From the NCBI RefSeq assembly GCF_000188155.2, contig NZ_KE124774.1, forward strand, positions 344,735 to 408,734: a DNA stretch of 64,000 nucleotides. The letters are read 5' to 3'. Both the position numbers and the translations under genes were made by a program. Below the pieces are notes generated by a model. It was not told where the DNA came from, did not search any database, and worked only from the letters and a program-made list of their open reading frames with translations. This DNA comes from Methylocystis sp. ATCC 49242 (GTDB lineage: Bacteria > Pseudomonadota > Alphaproteobacteria > Rhizobiales > Beijerinckiaceae). This document shows, piece after piece, positions 1 to 10,406 of the stretch (positions are counted from its first letter, which is position 1; each line of letters begins with the position of its first letter).

Positions 1-559
1 GCGCGCGGTCAATCTTCCGATCAATTCAGCGCCCCGCCAGTTGGTCCCCCATGTAAACACGAATTTAGGCGCATCGCGGCGAACGCGCAAGAACGGTCAC
101 GGCCGGAATACACAAGGAATCAGTTGATTGGACGAACGCCCAAAAACGCCTGCGAACGCCAGTTGAGCGGATAACGCGTCCGATCATTTTACCCGCTCGT
201 CTGTCAACAGGCGGCGCCGCTAATGGCGGCGCCTTCGCTGGTTTTCCGCCGGTTTCAGCCCCGCCGAGGCGCGGCTGAGACACAGCTTGTGACGTGCGAG
301 AGTGTTAGCGTTTCCTTAACGAATCCTTCCGCCGATATTTGAAACTTCGAGACAATTGAAACTAGTTTTGACGCATCTGCCCTTAAGGTTAAGTCCGGCG
401 GCGCCGCGCGGGACCCGCAGGCAGGCGTTGTGTTGACAAATATGTATACATGTCCAATGGTTTGCCTAGCCCGATCCGGGTAGCTTGCTTGCGCCGATCC
501 GCGCGAGCGGCCGGGGTCCGGACGCCTGTAGCGATCTCGCCATTTTCTGTTGAAACGCG
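1..559. other. Gene-free left edge
   Basis: I see no credible gene here: open frames are short and none has a ribosome site or recognisable protein. A TTGACA at 433-438 is followed by a 10-bp palindrome ATGTATACAT (442-451), which could be a promoter or operator core. The stretch may also hold the promoter of a gene that lies left of the window. Confidence 0.4.
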
Positions 560-949
560 CTACCGGACGCCGCTGTCGCAACGGATTGTGATTTCCGTAA
601 AGGCTCCGGGCGCCACGACAATCGGCTCATTGCTCTGGCAGCGCGGCAGGATGGTCGTGGAGCGTATCTGATAGCGTCCGGGCGGCAGCGCGATTTCGAA
701 CCGTCCCTCGGCGTTCGAGGAAAACTTCCAGCTGCGCCGGGACCCCGCAAGGCTCTCCACTATCAGAGAAGCGGCGAACTTCCTCTCGGCGCATCCCGGC
801 TCGGGCGGAAAGGACTCGGCGCCACAACGAGGCCCCAGGGCGACGAGTCCGCGAATTCCCTGCGCGCCGGGCTGGGCCGCCATCCCCGTCGTCGTGACCG
901 CCGCAAAAGCAAGGGCGAGCGCGACACGGAAACGACGGCCTGAAAACAT
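560..949 (-). CDS. Small secreted protein with carboxypeptidase-regulatory-like fold
   Basis: A 129-residue protein of unknown role. Residues 1-25 form a signal peptide (basic start, alanine-rich core, likely cleavage after GMAAQ). The mature part ends with ...EGRFEIALPPGRYQIRS, the beta-strand pattern of carboxypeptidase-regulatory-like (Ig-like) domains that act as folding or carbohydrate-contact modules. Four cysteines in the mature chain suggest disulfides in the periplasm or outside the cell. The gene begins about 10 nt after the ssb stop, and its AGGAGAAGG ribosome site overlaps the end of ssb, so the two are probably cotranscribed. Seen: signal peptide, spacing. Inferred: fold and export. 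Function unknown. Confidence 0.7.
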   Translation of the reverse strand: MFSGRRFRVALALAFAAVTTTGMAAQPGAQGIRGLVALGPRCGAESFPPEPGCAERKFAASLIVESLAGSRRSWKFSSNAEGRFEIALPPGRYQIRSTTILPRCQSNEPIVVAPGAFTEITIRCDSGVR

Positions 950-958
950 GACCTTCTC

Positions 959-1474
959 CTAGAACGGAATATCGTCGTCGAGCTGGTCGGAGAGCCGGCC
1001 GGCGGGGGCTGACGGGCGCCGCTCGGCGGGGGCCCGCTCCATTGGCGACGAGCGTCCAAAGGAGCCGCCGCCGCTCTGGCCGTAGCCGCCGCCCTCATAG
1101 TCGCCCTCGCCGCGGCCGCCGCCCTTGCTGTCGAGGAGGGTCATCTCGCCCCTGAAGCGCGGCACGACGACCTCGGTCACCTTGCGCTGATTGCCGTCCT
1201 TGTCCGTATATTCGCGGGTCTGCAGCTGGCCTTCGAGATAGATCTTGGCGCCCTTGCGGCAATATTGCTCGGCGATCTTGCCCAGCGCCTCATTGAAGAT
1301 CTGGACATTGTGCCACTCGGTGCGGTCCTTGCGTTCGCCGGTCGCCTTGTCGCGCCAGGACTCGGTCGTTGCGAGCGAGAAGGAAACGACGCGGTCGCCG
1401 GAAGGAAAGGTCCGCACCTCGGGGTCGCGGCCCAGATTGCCGACCAGAATGACCTTGTTGACGCTGCCCGCCAT
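959..1474 (-). CDS. ssb: Single-stranded DNA-binding protein
   Basis: Binds single-stranded DNA in replication, recombination and repair. The 171-residue product starts MAGSVNKVILVGNLGRDPEVR and carries the SSB OB-fold to about residue 110 (..EWHNVQIF.., ..YLEGQLQTREY..). A Gly/Ser-rich flexible linker follows, and it ends LDDDIPF, the acidic tip that docks partner proteins. The frame opens further upstream, but the start at 1474 has a GGAGAGAG ribosome site and begins exactly at the family N-terminus. A secreted-protein gene follows in the same direction, and uvrA lies 1.6 kb away, a common grouping of repair genes in alphaproteobacteria. Confidence 0.97.
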   Translation of the reverse strand: MAGSVNKVILVGNLGRDPEVRTFPSGDRVVSFSLATTESWRDKATGERKDRTEWHNVQIFNEALGKIAEQYCRKGAKIYLEGQLQTREYTDKDGNQRKVTEVVVPRFRGEMTLLDSKGGGRGEGDYEGGGYGQSGGGSFGRSSPMERAPAERRPSAPAGRLSDQLDDDIPF

Positions 1475-1634
1475 GACTCTCTCCAATTGCTGAGATGCGC
1501 GGCACTCTAGTCCAATCGAGGACAATCTGGCGCACGCCCGCGCCTTGTCCACAGATCATCCATGCGCAGCGCCCTTGCACAGCCGATATGTTCCTTTTTT
1601 GTTCTAGCAGCCCGGGTCTGGCGGCGCAAGCGCG

Positions 1635-2948
1635 TCATTCCGTCGAGACGGCGGTTTCCACGTTCGACGGGTCTATCCGCCGTTTCAGCCCTTCCTGCAG
1701 CTTGTCGCGGTCCAGCTCGCCCTCCCAGGCGGAAACGACGATCGTCGCCACGCCATTGCCGATGAAATTGGTCAGCGCGCGGCACTCCGCCATGAACTTG
1801 TCGATGCCGAGCACCAGCGACATGCCCGGCGCGAGCTGCGGATCGACGGCGGCGAGCGTCGCGGCGAGGGTGACGAAGCCCGCCCCGGAGACCCCGCTCG
1901 CGCCCTTGGAGGTCAGCATGGCGACGACGAGGATCGTCGCCTGATGCGCGAAATCCAGCTCGACGCCCATCGCCCGCGCGATGAAAAGCGTCGTCAGCGT
2001 CATGTAGATGTTCGTGCCGTCGAGATTGAAGGAGTAGCCGGTCGGCACGACCAGCCCAACGACCGGCTTGGAGCAGCCGAGCCGCTCCAGCTTCTCCATC
2101 AGCGGGGGCAGGGCGCTCTCGGATGAAGAAGTGCCGAGAACGATGAGGATTTCATCCTTAAGATAGGCAAGCAGCCGAAAGATGTTGAAGCCGACAGTCG
2201 CGGCGATGAGCCCAAGCACGACGGCGATGAAAAGCGCCGCCGTCAGATAGAAGGAGCCGATCAGTCCCGCGAGCGACAGCAATGCGGCGGAGCCATATTT
2301 GCCGACCGTATAGGCCATGGCCCCGAAGGCGCCGACGGGCGCGGCTTTCATCACGATGGCGATGACGCCGAACATGGCGTGGCCGGCGTCGTCGACGAAT
2401 GTGCGCATGCCCCGGCCGCGCTCGCCCAGCGTCAGCAGCGCGAAGCCGAACAGAAGGGAGAAGAGCAGCACCTGCAATATTTCTCCCCTGGCGAAAGCGC
2501 CGATCGCGCTGTCGGGGATGATGTCGAGAACGAAATCCACGCCGCTGCGCTTTGCGGCGAGTTCCGTATATTTCGTAATGGCGGAGGGGTCCGGCTTGCC
2601 GGCGAAGCCCGCGCCGGCTTTCAGAATATTGCCGACGAGAAGGCCGATGACGAGCGCGAAAGTCGAGACAATCTCGAAATAAATCAGCGCTTTGACCCCG
2701 ACGCGGCCGACTTTTCTGGCGTCCTCTATGTGCGCGACGCCCGAGACGACCGTGCAGAAGATGATCGGCGCGATCACCATCTTGATGAGCTTGATGAAAC
2801 CGTCGCCGAGCGCCTTCACCCATTCCTGCGCGGCGGTCTGGGGCGCCAGCCAGCCGAACAGCGCGCCGAGCAGAATGGCGACAAGCACCTGGACATAGAG
2901 GTGGTGGTGGAGGGGCTTTTTCGCCGGGGCGGTGGACTGCGCTGTCAT
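1635..2948 (-). CDS. dctA: Dicarboxylate/amino-acid:cation symporter (DAACS family)
   Basis: Secondary inner-membrane transporter that brings in C4-dicarboxylates or glutamate with H+ or Na+. The 437-residue protein has the family layout: multiple hydrophobic helices, the serine-rich re-entrant loop ([13 protein letters not shown]), the NLDGTNIY motif of helix 7 and a second re-entrant segment ([12 protein letters not shown]). The start at 2948 (MTAQSTAP) is preferred over the upstream codon because the preceding residues are atypical. The gene is divergent from uvrA. DctA and GltP cannot be separated by eye, so the symbol is a family call. Confidence 0.85.
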   Translation of the reverse strand: MTAQSTAPAKKPLHHHLYVQVLVAILLGALFGWLAPQTAAQEWVKALGDGFIKLIKMVIAPIIFCTVVSGVAHIEDARKVGRVGVKALIYFEIVSTFALVIGLLVGNILKAGAGFAGKPDPSAITKYTELAAKRSGVDFVLDIIPDSAIGAFARGEILQVLLFSLLFGFALLTLGERGRGMRTFVDDAGHAMFGVIAIVMKAAPVGAFGAMAYTVGKYGSAALLSLAGLIGSFYLTAALFIAVVLGLIAATVGFNIFRLLAYLKDEILIVLGTSSSESALPPLMEKLERLGCSKPVVGLVVPTGYSFNLDGTNIYMTLTTLFIARAMGVELDFAHQATILVVAMLTSKGASGVSGAGFVTLAATLAAVDPQLAPGMSLVLGIDKFMAECRALTNFIGNGVATIVVSAWEGELDRDKLQEGLKRRIDPSNVETAVSTE

Positions 2949-3072
2949 GGCGCCGCTGATAGGCCCGGCGGGACGACAGGGCAACTGCAAGCAAGGTGGA
3001 TTTGCGGCGCGGTCCGTGGCAGGAAAGGCGCAGGCGTCGGGCGCCGGCGCCGATCATGCAAGTTCTCAAGAC

Positions 3073-6000
3073 ATGGCGAGCAGCACAAGGAAATCCGCCC
3101 AGGTGGTGGAGAAGGTTTTTTCCGACTCGAAGACCATCGCCATTCGTGGCGCGCGCGAGCACAATCTCAAGAATGTCGATCTGACGATCCCGCGCGACAA
3201 ATTCGTGGTGTTCACGGGCCTGTCCGGCTCGGGCAAGTCGTCGCTCGCCTTCGACACGATCTACGCCGAGGGGCAGCGCCGTTACGTCGAGTCGCTCTCC
3301 GCATACGCCCGGCAGTTTCTGGAGATGATGCAGAAGCCGGACGTCGACCAGATCGACGGGCTCTCGCCGGCGATTTCCATCGAGCAGAAGACGACATCGA
3401 AAAATCCGCGCTCCACCGTCGGCACCGTGACGGAAATTCACGATTACATGCGCCTCCTGTGGGCGCGCGTCGGCGTTCCTTATTCGCCGGCGACGGGACT
3501 GCCCATCGAGAGCCAGACCGTCTCGCAGATGGTCGACCGCGTGCTGGCTCTGCCGGAAGGTTCGCGGCTCTATCTGCTCGCGCCCGTCGTGCGCGGCCGC
3601 AAGGGCGAATACAAAAAGGAGATCGCGGAATATGCGCGGCGCGGCTTCCAGCGCCTCAAGATCGACGGGGCTTTTTGCGAGATCGCCGACGCGCCGCCGC
3701 TCGACAAGAAACTGAAACACGACATCGACGTGGTGGTGGACCGCATCGTCGTGCGCAAGGACATGTCTGCGCGGCTTGCCGACAGTTTCGAAATGGCGCT
3801 CGATCTGTCACAGGGCCTCGCGGTGATCGAATTCGCGGACAACAAGTCGGGCGAGACAGCGAAGACGCTCGCGCCGGCGCCGGCGTCGGCCGCCAATGTC
3901 TCGACGCATTATGCGCCCGGACACATCCTGTTCTCGTCGAAGTTCGCTTGCCCCGTTTCCGGTTTCACCATCCCCGAGATCGAGCCGCGTCTCTTCTCCT
4001 TCAACAATCCTTTCGGCGCCTGTCCGACCTGCGGCGGCATCGGCCATGAGCAGAAGGTCGACGCCGATCTCGTCGTGCCCAATCCGCGGCTGACCTTGCG
4101 CAAGGGCGCCGTCGCCCCTTGGGCGAAATCCACCTCGCCCTATTACATGCAGACGCTGGAGGCGCTCGGCAGGCATTACAAGTTCCGCCTCGACACGCCG
4201 TGGGAGGATCTGCCCGAGAAGGCGAAGAACGTCATTCTCTTCGGTTCAGGCAAGGAAGAGATCAAATTCTCCTATGACGACAGTTTCCGCGCCTATGACG
4301 TGAAGAAGCCGTTCGAGGGCGTCGTCATCAATCTGGAGCGGCGCTATCTCGAAACCGACAGCGAATGGGCGCGCGAGGAGATCGGGCGTTTCATGTCGGC
4401 GACGCCATGTCTCGCCTGCGAAGGCTTTCGCCTGAAGCCGGAGGCGCTCGCGGTGAAGATCGCCGGCAAGCATATCGGCGAAGTGTCGGAGCTTTCGGTG
4501 CGCATGGCGCTCGACTGGTTCTCGAAGCTGCCGGGCGAACTCGACAAGAAGCGCAATGAGATCGCCTTTCGCATCCTCAAGGAAATCCGCGACCGGCTCA
4601 CCTTCCTCGTCGACGTCGGTCTCGATTATCTGACGCTTTCGCGCAACTCCGGCACGCTGTCGGGTGGCGAGAGCCAGCGAATCCGTCTTGCCTCGCAGAT
4701 CGGCTCGGGTCTGACCGGCGTGCTTTACGTGCTCGACGAGCCGTCGATCGGCTTGCATCAGCGCGACAATGACAGGCTGCTCGACACGCTGCGCCGGCTG
4801 CGCAATCTCGGCAACAGCGTCATCGTCGTGGAGCATGACGAGGACGCGATCCTCGCGGCCGATTATGTCGTCGATGTCGGCCCCGGCGCGGGCATCCATG
4901 GCGGCAAGATCGTCGCGCAGGGCACGCCGCAGGAGATCATGGACAATCCTGCCTCGCTTACGGGGCAATATCTCACCGGCGCGAAGCAGGTGCGCCTCGC
5001 GCACAAACTTCGCCAGCCGACGCCGGGCCGCTGGCTGAAGCTCTTCGGCGCGCGCGGCAACAATCTCAAGAATGTCACCGCGCAAATTCCGCTCGGGCTG
5101 TTCACGGCCGTCACCGGCGTTTCCGGGGGCGGCAAGTCGACGCTCGTCATCGAGACGCTCTACAAGGCCGTCGCGCGACGCCTCAACAATGCGCATGAGG
5201 TTCCGGCGCCGCATGACCGGCTCGAAGGTCTCGAGCATATCGACAAGATCATCGACATCGACCAGTCGCCGATCGGCCGCACGCCGCGTTCAAACCCCGC
5301 GACCTATACGGGCGCCTTCACGCCGATCCGCGAATGGTTCGCAGGGCTGCCGGAGGCCAAGGCGCGCGGCTACGCGCCGGGGCGCTTCTCCTTCAATGTG
5401 AAGGGCGGACGCTGCGAGGCCTGCCAGGGCGACGGCGTCATCAAGATCGAGATGCACTTCCTGCCGGACGTCTATGTCACCTGCGACGTCTGCAAGGGCA
5501 AGCGCTACGACCGCGAAACGCTGGAAGTGAAATATCGCGAAAAGTCCATCGCCGACGTGCTCGACATGACGGTGGAGGAGGCGGCCAATCTGTTCAAGGC
5601 CGTCCCGGCGATCCGGGACAAGATGGAGACCCTGAAGCGCGTCGGGCTCGATTACATCCATGTCGGGCAGCAGGCGACGACGCTTTCGGGCGGCGAGGCG
5701 CAGCGCGTGAAGCTTTCAAAAGAACTGTCGCGCCGCTCGACCGGCCGCACGCTCTATATCCTCGACGAGCCGACGACCGGACTTCATTTCCACGACGTCG
5801 CCAAACTCCTGGAAGTGCTGCACGAGCTGGTGGAGCAGGGCAATACGGTGGTGGTGATCGAGCATAATCTCGAAGTCATCAAGACGGCGGACTGGATCAT
5901 CGACATGGGTCCGGAGGGCGGCGACGGCGGCGGCGAGATCGTGGCGGCGGGCCCGCCCTCGGAGATCATCAAGGAAAAGCGCAGCCACACGGGCCGCTAT

Positions 6001-6090
6001 CTGGCCGAGGCGATGGCGCGGCGGCCCGCGCCGACGACAAAGGGCGACAAGACCAAAACTCCCACGAAGCGCGGCGCGAAGGCGGTTTGA
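3073..6090 (+). CDS. uvrA: Excinuclease ABC subunit A
   Basis: DNA-damage sensor of nucleotide excision repair; a dimeric ABC ATPase that loads UvrB on lesions. About 1005 residues, slightly longer than average. Visible are Walker [10 protein letters not shown] (N-terminal) and GVSGGGKST (C-terminal), two LSGGE signatures, and the C-terminal zinc module CEACQGDG...CDVCKGK. An N-terminal cysteine module (CPVSGF...CPTCGG) is also present. The open frame extends to 2932 and would overlap the divergent transporter start, so the start at 3073 (MASSTRK) is chosen; its ribosome site is weak. The tail is Lys/Arg-rich. No SOS box was identified. Confidence 0.97.
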   Translation: MASSTRKSAQVVEKVFSDSKTIAIRGAREHNLKNVDLTIPRDKFVVFTGLSGSGKSSLAFDTIYAEGQRRYVESLSAYARQFLEMMQKPDVDQIDGLSPAISIEQKTTSKNPRSTVGTVTEIHDYMRLLWARVGVPYSPATGLPIESQTVSQMVDRVLALPEGSRLYLLAPVVRGRKGEYKKEIAEYARRGFQRLKIDGAFCEIADAPPLDKKLKHDIDVVVDRIVVRKDMSARLADSFEMALDLSQGLAVIEFADNKSGETAKTLAPAPASAANVSTHYAPGHILFSSKFACPVSGFTIPEIEPRLFSFNNPFGACPTCGGIGHEQKVDADLVVPNPRLTLRKGAVAPWAKSTSPYYMQTLEALGRHYKFRLDTPWEDLPEKAKNVILFGSGKEEIKFSYDDSFRAYDVKKPFEGVVINLERRYLETDSEWAREEIGRFMSATPCLACEGFRLKPEALAVKIAGKHIGEVSELSVRMALDWFSKLPGELDKKRNEIAFRILKEIRDRLTFLVDVGLDYLTLSRNSGTLSGGESQRIRLASQIGSGLTGVLYVLDEPSIGLHQRDNDRLLDTLRRLRNLGNSVIVVEHDEDAILAADYVVDVGPGAGIHGGKIVAQGTPQEIMDNPASLTGQYLTGAKQVRLAHKLRQPTPGRWLKLFGARGNNLKNVTAQIPLGLFTAVTGVSGGGKSTLVIETLYKAVARRLNNAHEVPAPHDRLEGLEHIDKIIDIDQSPIGRTPRSNPATYTGAFTPIREWFAGLPEAKARGYAPGRFSFNVKGGRCEACQGDGVIKIEMHFLPDVYVTCDVCKGKRYDRETLEVKYREKSIADVLDMTVEEAANLFKAVPAIRDKMETLKRVGLDYIHVGQQATTLSGGEAQRVKLSKELSRRSTGRTLYILDEPTTGLHFHDVAKLLEVLHELVEQGNTVVVIEHNLEVIKTADWIIDMGPEGGDGGGEIVAAGPPSEIIKEKRSHTGRYLAEAMARRPAPTTKGDKTKTPTKRGAKAV

Positions 6091-6167
6091 GGTTGAGTCT
6101 TCCTTAACCATGCGCACATTACTAAAGCGGAGCAATTTGCGCGAACAGCACACTCGCGGCGTCACTC

Positions 6168-7436
6168 ATGACCTTCGAACAGCCGATGCCCGCGGGGGGG
6201 CGCCTGGTCGTCAACTATGCCGCAATCGTCAATGCGATGCTATTGCTGCTGGTGTCGCTCGGGTCGTTCACCTTCATCGAGCCGTCGCCTTACGACCTCG
6301 TCCTTGTGGCGTTCTTCGGCGTCTGGCTGCTAAGCGGCTTTCGGGTTCACAGTAGCATCATTCCACTGGCGGCGCTGGTCGTCCTCGGCAATCTGATGTC
6401 TTTCATTTCAATCATACCGTGGTTTCACGTGGATGATTCCTTTATATACTGGGCGCAATCGCTTTATCTCTCCATCACCGTCATTTTTTTCGCGGTCCTG
6501 TTCGGGGAGGACGGACTCAGGCGATCCGACCTACTTTTGCGGGGCTATCTGATCAGTTGCATCGTCGCGGCGGTGGTTGGCGTCATCGGCTGGCTGGATA
6601 TTGGCGGTACGGCCGTCTATTTCAGCCCGGAAGGGCGCGCGATGGGTCCGTTCAAGGATCCTAACGTCTTCGGTTCGTATCTGATCGCCGGCTACCTGTT
6701 CCTCCTCCAGCGGATGTTGCTTGGGCTAACGAAGGGCGTGATCGGCGTCACCCTGTCGCTGGCGACGATCCTTCTGCTGCTCTCCGGCGTCTTTCTTTCA
6801 TTCTCGCGCGGCTCATGGGGCGCCGCCGCGACGGCGACGGTTCTGATGTCTGCGATGACTTATTACATCGCCGAGGGGGCGGGGGCCCGGCGTCGGCTCG
6901 TCGTCATCTTCGCGATCGTGGTCGCTGCAGCCGTCGCAGCCTTGCTTGTCGCGCTCTCAATCGAGCAGGTACGCGACGTCTTTCTCGTGCGCGCGTCGTT
7001 GAGCCAGGATTATGATGTGGGCGAGACAGGCAGGTTCGGCAACCAGTTGCGGTCGCTGCCGATGCTGCTCGAGCTTCCTTTCGGCATGGGGCCGTTGCGG
7101 TTCAGATCCTTCTTCGGCCTTGATCCGCACAATTCATATATCGGCGCCTTCGCCAACGCCGGATGGCTTGGGGGCTTCGCCTTCCTTTTCCTCATCGGCG
7201 TGAGCACATTTGTCGGCTTTCGCCTGTGCTTCGCGCCGTCGCCGTTCCGTCGCAACGCGCAAGTGGTGTTCATCGCGTTATTGATGTTTTTCCTGCAGGG
7301 CTTCCAGATCGACATCGACCACTGGCGCTTCGTCTATCTGCTGATGGGCGGCGTCTGGGGTCTGGAAGCCGCGCGACTGCGCTGGCTGGAGAAAGTTTCC
7401 GCGCAAGAGCAGAACGCGCCGCCGGCGCGGGCGTGA
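6168..7436 (+). CDS. O-antigen ligase / Wzy-like polysaccharide membrane protein
   Basis: A 422-residue polytopic protein with about ten hydrophobic segments. It shows two hallmarks of the O-antigen ligase/polymerase superfamily: an FSRGSWG motif after a hydrophobic run and a periplasmic-loop motif LDPHNSYIGAFANAGWLGG. These enzymes join lipid-linked glycans to acceptors or polymerise repeat units on the periplasmic face of the inner membrane. WaaL, Wzy and exopolysaccharide-polymerase roles cannot be distinguished from sequence. It faces an acyltransferase and a glycosyltransferase on the opposite strand, so the patch is a small surface-glycan locus. Confidence 0.85.
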   Translation: MTFEQPMPAGGRLVVNYAAIVNAMLLLLVSLGSFTFIEPSPYDLVLVAFFGVWLLSGFRVHSSIIPLAALVVLGNLMSFISIIPWFHVDDSFIYWAQSLYLSITVIFFAVLFGEDGLRRSDLLLRGYLISCIVAAVVGVIGWLDIGGTAVYFSPEGRAMGPFKDPNVFGSYLIAGYLFLLQRMLLGLTKGVIGVTLSLATILLLLSGVFLSFSRGSWGAAATATVLMSAMTYYIAEGAGARRRLVVIFAIVVAAAVAALLVALSIEQVRDVFLVRASLSQDYDVGETGRFGNQLRSLPMLLELPFGMGPLRFRSFFGLDPHNSYIGAFANAGWLGGFAFLFLIGVSTFVGFRLCFAPSPFRRNAQVVFIALLMFFLQGFQIDIDHWRFVYLLMGGVWGLEAARLRWLEKVSAQEQNAPPARA

Positions 7437-7465
7437 AGGGAAAGTCCGCCGCTGCGGTTCCAGAT

Positions 7466-7496
7466 GAAAAGACGCGCCCGGACAGGCGCGTCACGT
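7466..7496 (-). terminator. Rho-independent terminator of the acyltransferase gene
   Basis: Perfect 8-bp stem GACGCGCC/GGCGCGTC (7471-7478 and 7485-7492) with a 6-nt loop. On the minus strand it is followed by TTTTC. It lies 29 nt past the acyltransferase stop, correctly oriented for that gene. Confidence 0.8.
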
Positions 7497-7520
7497 TGCG
7501 GAGGCCGCGAGCGTCGCGCC

Positions 7521-8717
7521 TCATTCCGCCGGCGTCGCGATATTTTCCATTTCCGCCGGCTTCCTGCGCGCGCCGCCGACAAATCGCTTCAGGCTCAGGG
7601 CCGGTTTTTCGATCCATGTCCAGGACGCCCATGCGAAGATCGACGTTAGCAGCAACGCGCTGCTCATGATGATCGCCTTCTTTGGATAGGCGCCAAGCGA
7701 TTCCATATGCGGCAGAAGGAAGAACACGAGCGCCTGTGTGATCGGATAGCCATACAGATATATGCCGTAGGACAGGTCGACCTTCAGCAATCTGTCGAAC
7801 AACGGGAAAGGGGTCATCCCGACATAGATGATGCAATAGGCGAGCGCGAGACCGGCAAGCGCGTCATTGGCTTTTGCGAGCATCAGTACGTAATAGACGC
7901 CGCCGCAGATGAGGAATGTCCAGCGGTTCAATGGAATGTGCCGGGCATAGACCCACATGGCGACGCCGACGACAAAGAGATAGACGATCAGCCATGACGA
8001 AAAGCGGGTGGTGTCCTGGCGCGTGGAGAGTCCGAACCAGCCGAGCGCGACGGACAGAACGATCGACGCGGTGACGGCGAGGAAGAGCCAAAGAAACTCC
8101 TTCGTCCTGTAAACGACGCCTGTCAGCATCATGGCCGTCATGATGGCGTAGCAGTAGAATTCCGGCGGCAGCGTCCAGAGATTGACGTTGACGAGATCGG
8201 CGACGGGATTGGTCCTGAAGACGCCCGGCAATTCGTAGGACACGAAGCCGAAGATGTTGCCGAAATAACGCAGGAACAACGGATCGCCGAAATAGGTGCC
8301 AAGCGCATAGCTCGTCACGAGCGGCCCGAGAACGAAGGCCGACAGCATGACCTCCGAACTCAGCGCGGGCACGATGCGCAAGATGCGGAAAGTCAGAAAC
8401 TGGCGGACATTGCGCGTGCGGAACGCGCTGCCCGCGACGAGAAAGCCGCTGAGTACGAAAAAGGATCCGACGAGCGAAAACAGGAACGGGCGGAGGAGTT
8501 CGATGATCGACTGCCGGAGGAAGGCGCTGTCGCCGCCCTGGAATAGCCGGTCGAGAGTCGCGACCGCGTCGCCCTTCGTGACCAATGGCGCAATTTCGCC
8601 GCCGACGGTCAGGATCGAGGCATGATGCAACAGTATAACCACAGAGAGGGCGTGGCGAACGAAATGGAACCCCGGACCCTTCCCGCCGTTTTTTTCCAGA
8701 GCGGACTCGAGATTCAT
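7521..8717 (-). CDS. Acyltransferase family 3 (OafA/YrhL-like)
   Basis: A 398-residue integral membrane acyltransferase of the family that acetylates or otherwise acylates sugars of O-antigen, exopolysaccharide or Nod factors. About ten transmembrane segments. The N-terminus has the family pattern F.R..LS..VILLHH, with the catalytic-type histidine pair, and later FFVLSGFLVAGS, typical of the second helix region. Start at 8717 has a GGGAGG ribosome site. The gene lies downstream of the GT4 gene on the same strand (95-nt gap) and ends in a good terminator. The acceptor is unknown. Confidence 0.9.
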   Translation of the reverse strand: MNLESALEKNGGKGPGFHFVRHALSVVILLHHASILTVGGEIAPLVTKGDAVATLDRLFQGGDSAFLRQSIIELLRPFLFSLVGSFFVLSGFLVAGSAFRTRNVRQFLTFRILRIVPALSSEVMLSAFVLGPLVTSYALGTYFGDPLFLRYFGNIFGFVSYELPGVFRTNPVADLVNVNLWTLPPEFYCYAIMTAMMLTGVVYRTKEFLWLFLAVTASIVLSVALGWFGLSTRQDTTRFSSWLIVYLFVVGVAMWVYARHIPLNRWTFLICGGVYYVLMLAKANDALAGLALAYCIIYVGMTPFPLFDRLLKVDLSYGIYLYGYPITQALVFFLLPHMESLGAYPKKAIIMSSALLLTSIFAWASWTWIEKPALSLKRFVGGARRKPAEMENIATPAE

Positions 8718-8812
8718 GGCGCGCCTCCCTTGAGCTTGACAATAGCGGGCAAGGATGTGCGCTCGGCGTAAAGAAGCGTTTAATGGGCGCTGTCGCTCCA
8801 GCGCCCGAATTT

Positions 8813-9976
8813 CTATTTGATGGCCCGCGCCGCGATTGCGTCGCGATAACCCTGCAGGATCTGGTCGACCATGGTCGATATTGAGAAGCGCGCGGCGACG
8901 AATTCGGCGAGCCTCCCGGCGTTGTCGCGCTGCTCCTGCGGCGGTTCATCAAGCGCTTGCCGCAGGGCGTCGGCAAGAATTGCCGGGTCGTCCGCGGCAA
9001 TCAGCCGATCCTTGTAGGGGCCGAAAATCTCTGACATGCCGCCGACATTCGTGGCTACGAGCGGTATGCGCGCGCCGGCGGCCTCCAGCACGATATAGGG
9101 AAGGGACTCGAAGCGGCTCGGCACGACCATTACCTTGCCCAGCGCAAAGGCTGCGCGCGCCGGCATCGACGATTTGACGCTCAACAGACTCGCGACGCCC
9201 GCGCGCCGGGCGCGCGCCTCCAGCGCCGCGCGCTCGGGGCCATCCCCCACGAGAAGCGTCTTCGGCCTGATGTTTTTCTCCGCAAGCAGAGCCAGCGCGT
9301 CGATCAGCGTGTCGAGGCCCTTGGCGGAGCGGAATTCGCCGACATAGAGCAGGTCAGCGGCGTCGGCCTGCGGCGCGACGGGTTCCAGTTCCGCCTCGGA
9401 AATCCCGTTCGGAATGATCCGCGCCAAATGGTGCGGATGCCCGACGAAGGTCTCGAAGCGCCCGGCGATGAAAGCGCTCTCGAAGAGCAGCGCATCGGTG
9501 CGATAAGAAAGCAGCTGCTCCGTCGCCATGAAGAGCTTGTGGCTCAGCGAGCCATTGCGATAATTCAGACTGCCGCCATGGGGCGTATAGACGCGGATCG
9601 GGCTCGCGCGGCCGGACATCAGTCCGCTGCTGCGCGCGAAGAGGCCGCCTTTCGAGCCGTGCCCATGCACGACGTCCGGGCGCATCTTATTGAGGCGCCT
9701 GTTGATCGCGAGCAGGGCGGTTACGTCCGAAGGATGCGGCAGACGATGAATCGGCAGCCGCATCAGCCCGAGGTCGAGGCGCGGCGACAGCGCGGCGAGT
9801 TGCCGCTCCGCCATTTCGCCGCCCGTCAGCGAGTCCGCGATCACGCCGACCTGATGGCCGCGCGCGATCTGCTCGGAGGAAAGGTCGAGCACGTGGCGGA
9901 ACAGCCCGCCGACCGGCGCGCGAAGCACATGCATGATGCGCAGGGGGCCATTCGAACCGGGCGCATTTTGCAGCAC
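8813..9976 (-). CDS. Glycosyltransferase family 4 (GT-B)
   Basis: A 387-residue cytoplasmic glycosyltransferase expected to add a sugar to a lipid-linked glycan. The N-terminal Rossmann part shows LRIMHVLRAPVGGLFRH and a VHGHGSKGG acceptor-side loop. The C-terminal part shows the sugar-nucleotide signature VVPSRFESLPYIVLEA with the E-x7-E arrangement of GT4. The start is GTG at 9976, preceded by GGGAG. The N-terminus closely resembles a broken gene copy at 38208-38297 in the second polysaccharide locus. Sugar specificity cannot be read from sequence. Confidence 0.9.
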   Translation of the reverse strand: MLQNAPGSNGPLRIMHVLRAPVGGLFRHVLDLSSEQIARGHQVGVIADSLTGGEMAERQLAALSPRLDLGLMRLPIHRLPHPSDVTALLAINRRLNKMRPDVVHGHGSKGGLFARSSGLMSGRASPIRVYTPHGGSLNYRNGSLSHKLFMATEQLLSYRTDALLFESAFIAGRFETFVGHPHHLARIIPNGISEAELEPVAPQADAADLLYVGEFRSAKGLDTLIDALALLAEKNIRPKTLLVGDGPERAALEARARRAGVASLLSVKSSMPARAAFALGKVMVVPSRFESLPYIVLEAAGARIPLVATNVGGMSEIFGPYKDRLIAADDPAILADALRQALDEPPQEQRDNAGRLAEFVAARFSISTMVDQILQGYRDAIAARAIK

Positions 9977-10406
9977 CGAGGACTCCCTTTCCTTCTCGAC
10001 ACCGGGCGCGTGTCGCTTCGATGGCGGAATGTCAGACCTTGATCCGGCGTGAGCTTCGCAGGACGCCGTTAATGTCTGATGAAGCCGACGCGATATGGCT
10101 CGAGCGCGAAACTATTTCGGCGGCGCGGATTTTCAGGAACTCGAATCGGGCCATCGATTTGGCCTGCAGCTGAAGCTTAAATATAAGATAGAATAGGTCC
10201 GTTATGATTTGTGTAATTTTCTCAAAATGTAAAGCTTAAGTCGTTGTCATTTATACAACACCTAGCCTAAAAACATATTCTAAAACACGTTTTTAGAATT
10301 TTTACATTGAAGACGCGCAATTCTTGAGCGACGTTGACAAACAGTTTTGCGGGCCCTCGGCCGTGGGGACCACAAGACTTTGGGCTTTTCCAAGGGGTGA
10401 ATACAT
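9977..10406. promoter_or_regulatory. AT-rich leader upstream of the porin
   Basis: No gene is visible. From about 10160 to 10330 the DNA turns strongly AT-rich, in contrast to its surroundings. It holds a perfect 9-bp hairpin ATTCTAAAA/TTTTAGAAT (10277-10285 and 10291-10299) and a shorter GTTGT/ACAAC repeat (10243-10259). A TTGACA lies at 10334-10339. This is probably the regulated promoter and 5' leader of the porin gene; the exact transcription start is unknown. Confidence 0.45.

Noticed and set aside
2158..3720. 520-codon minus-strand frame spanning the start of the symporter and uvrA
   Set aside because: Out of frame with both real genes; sequence is Arg-rich noise without domains.
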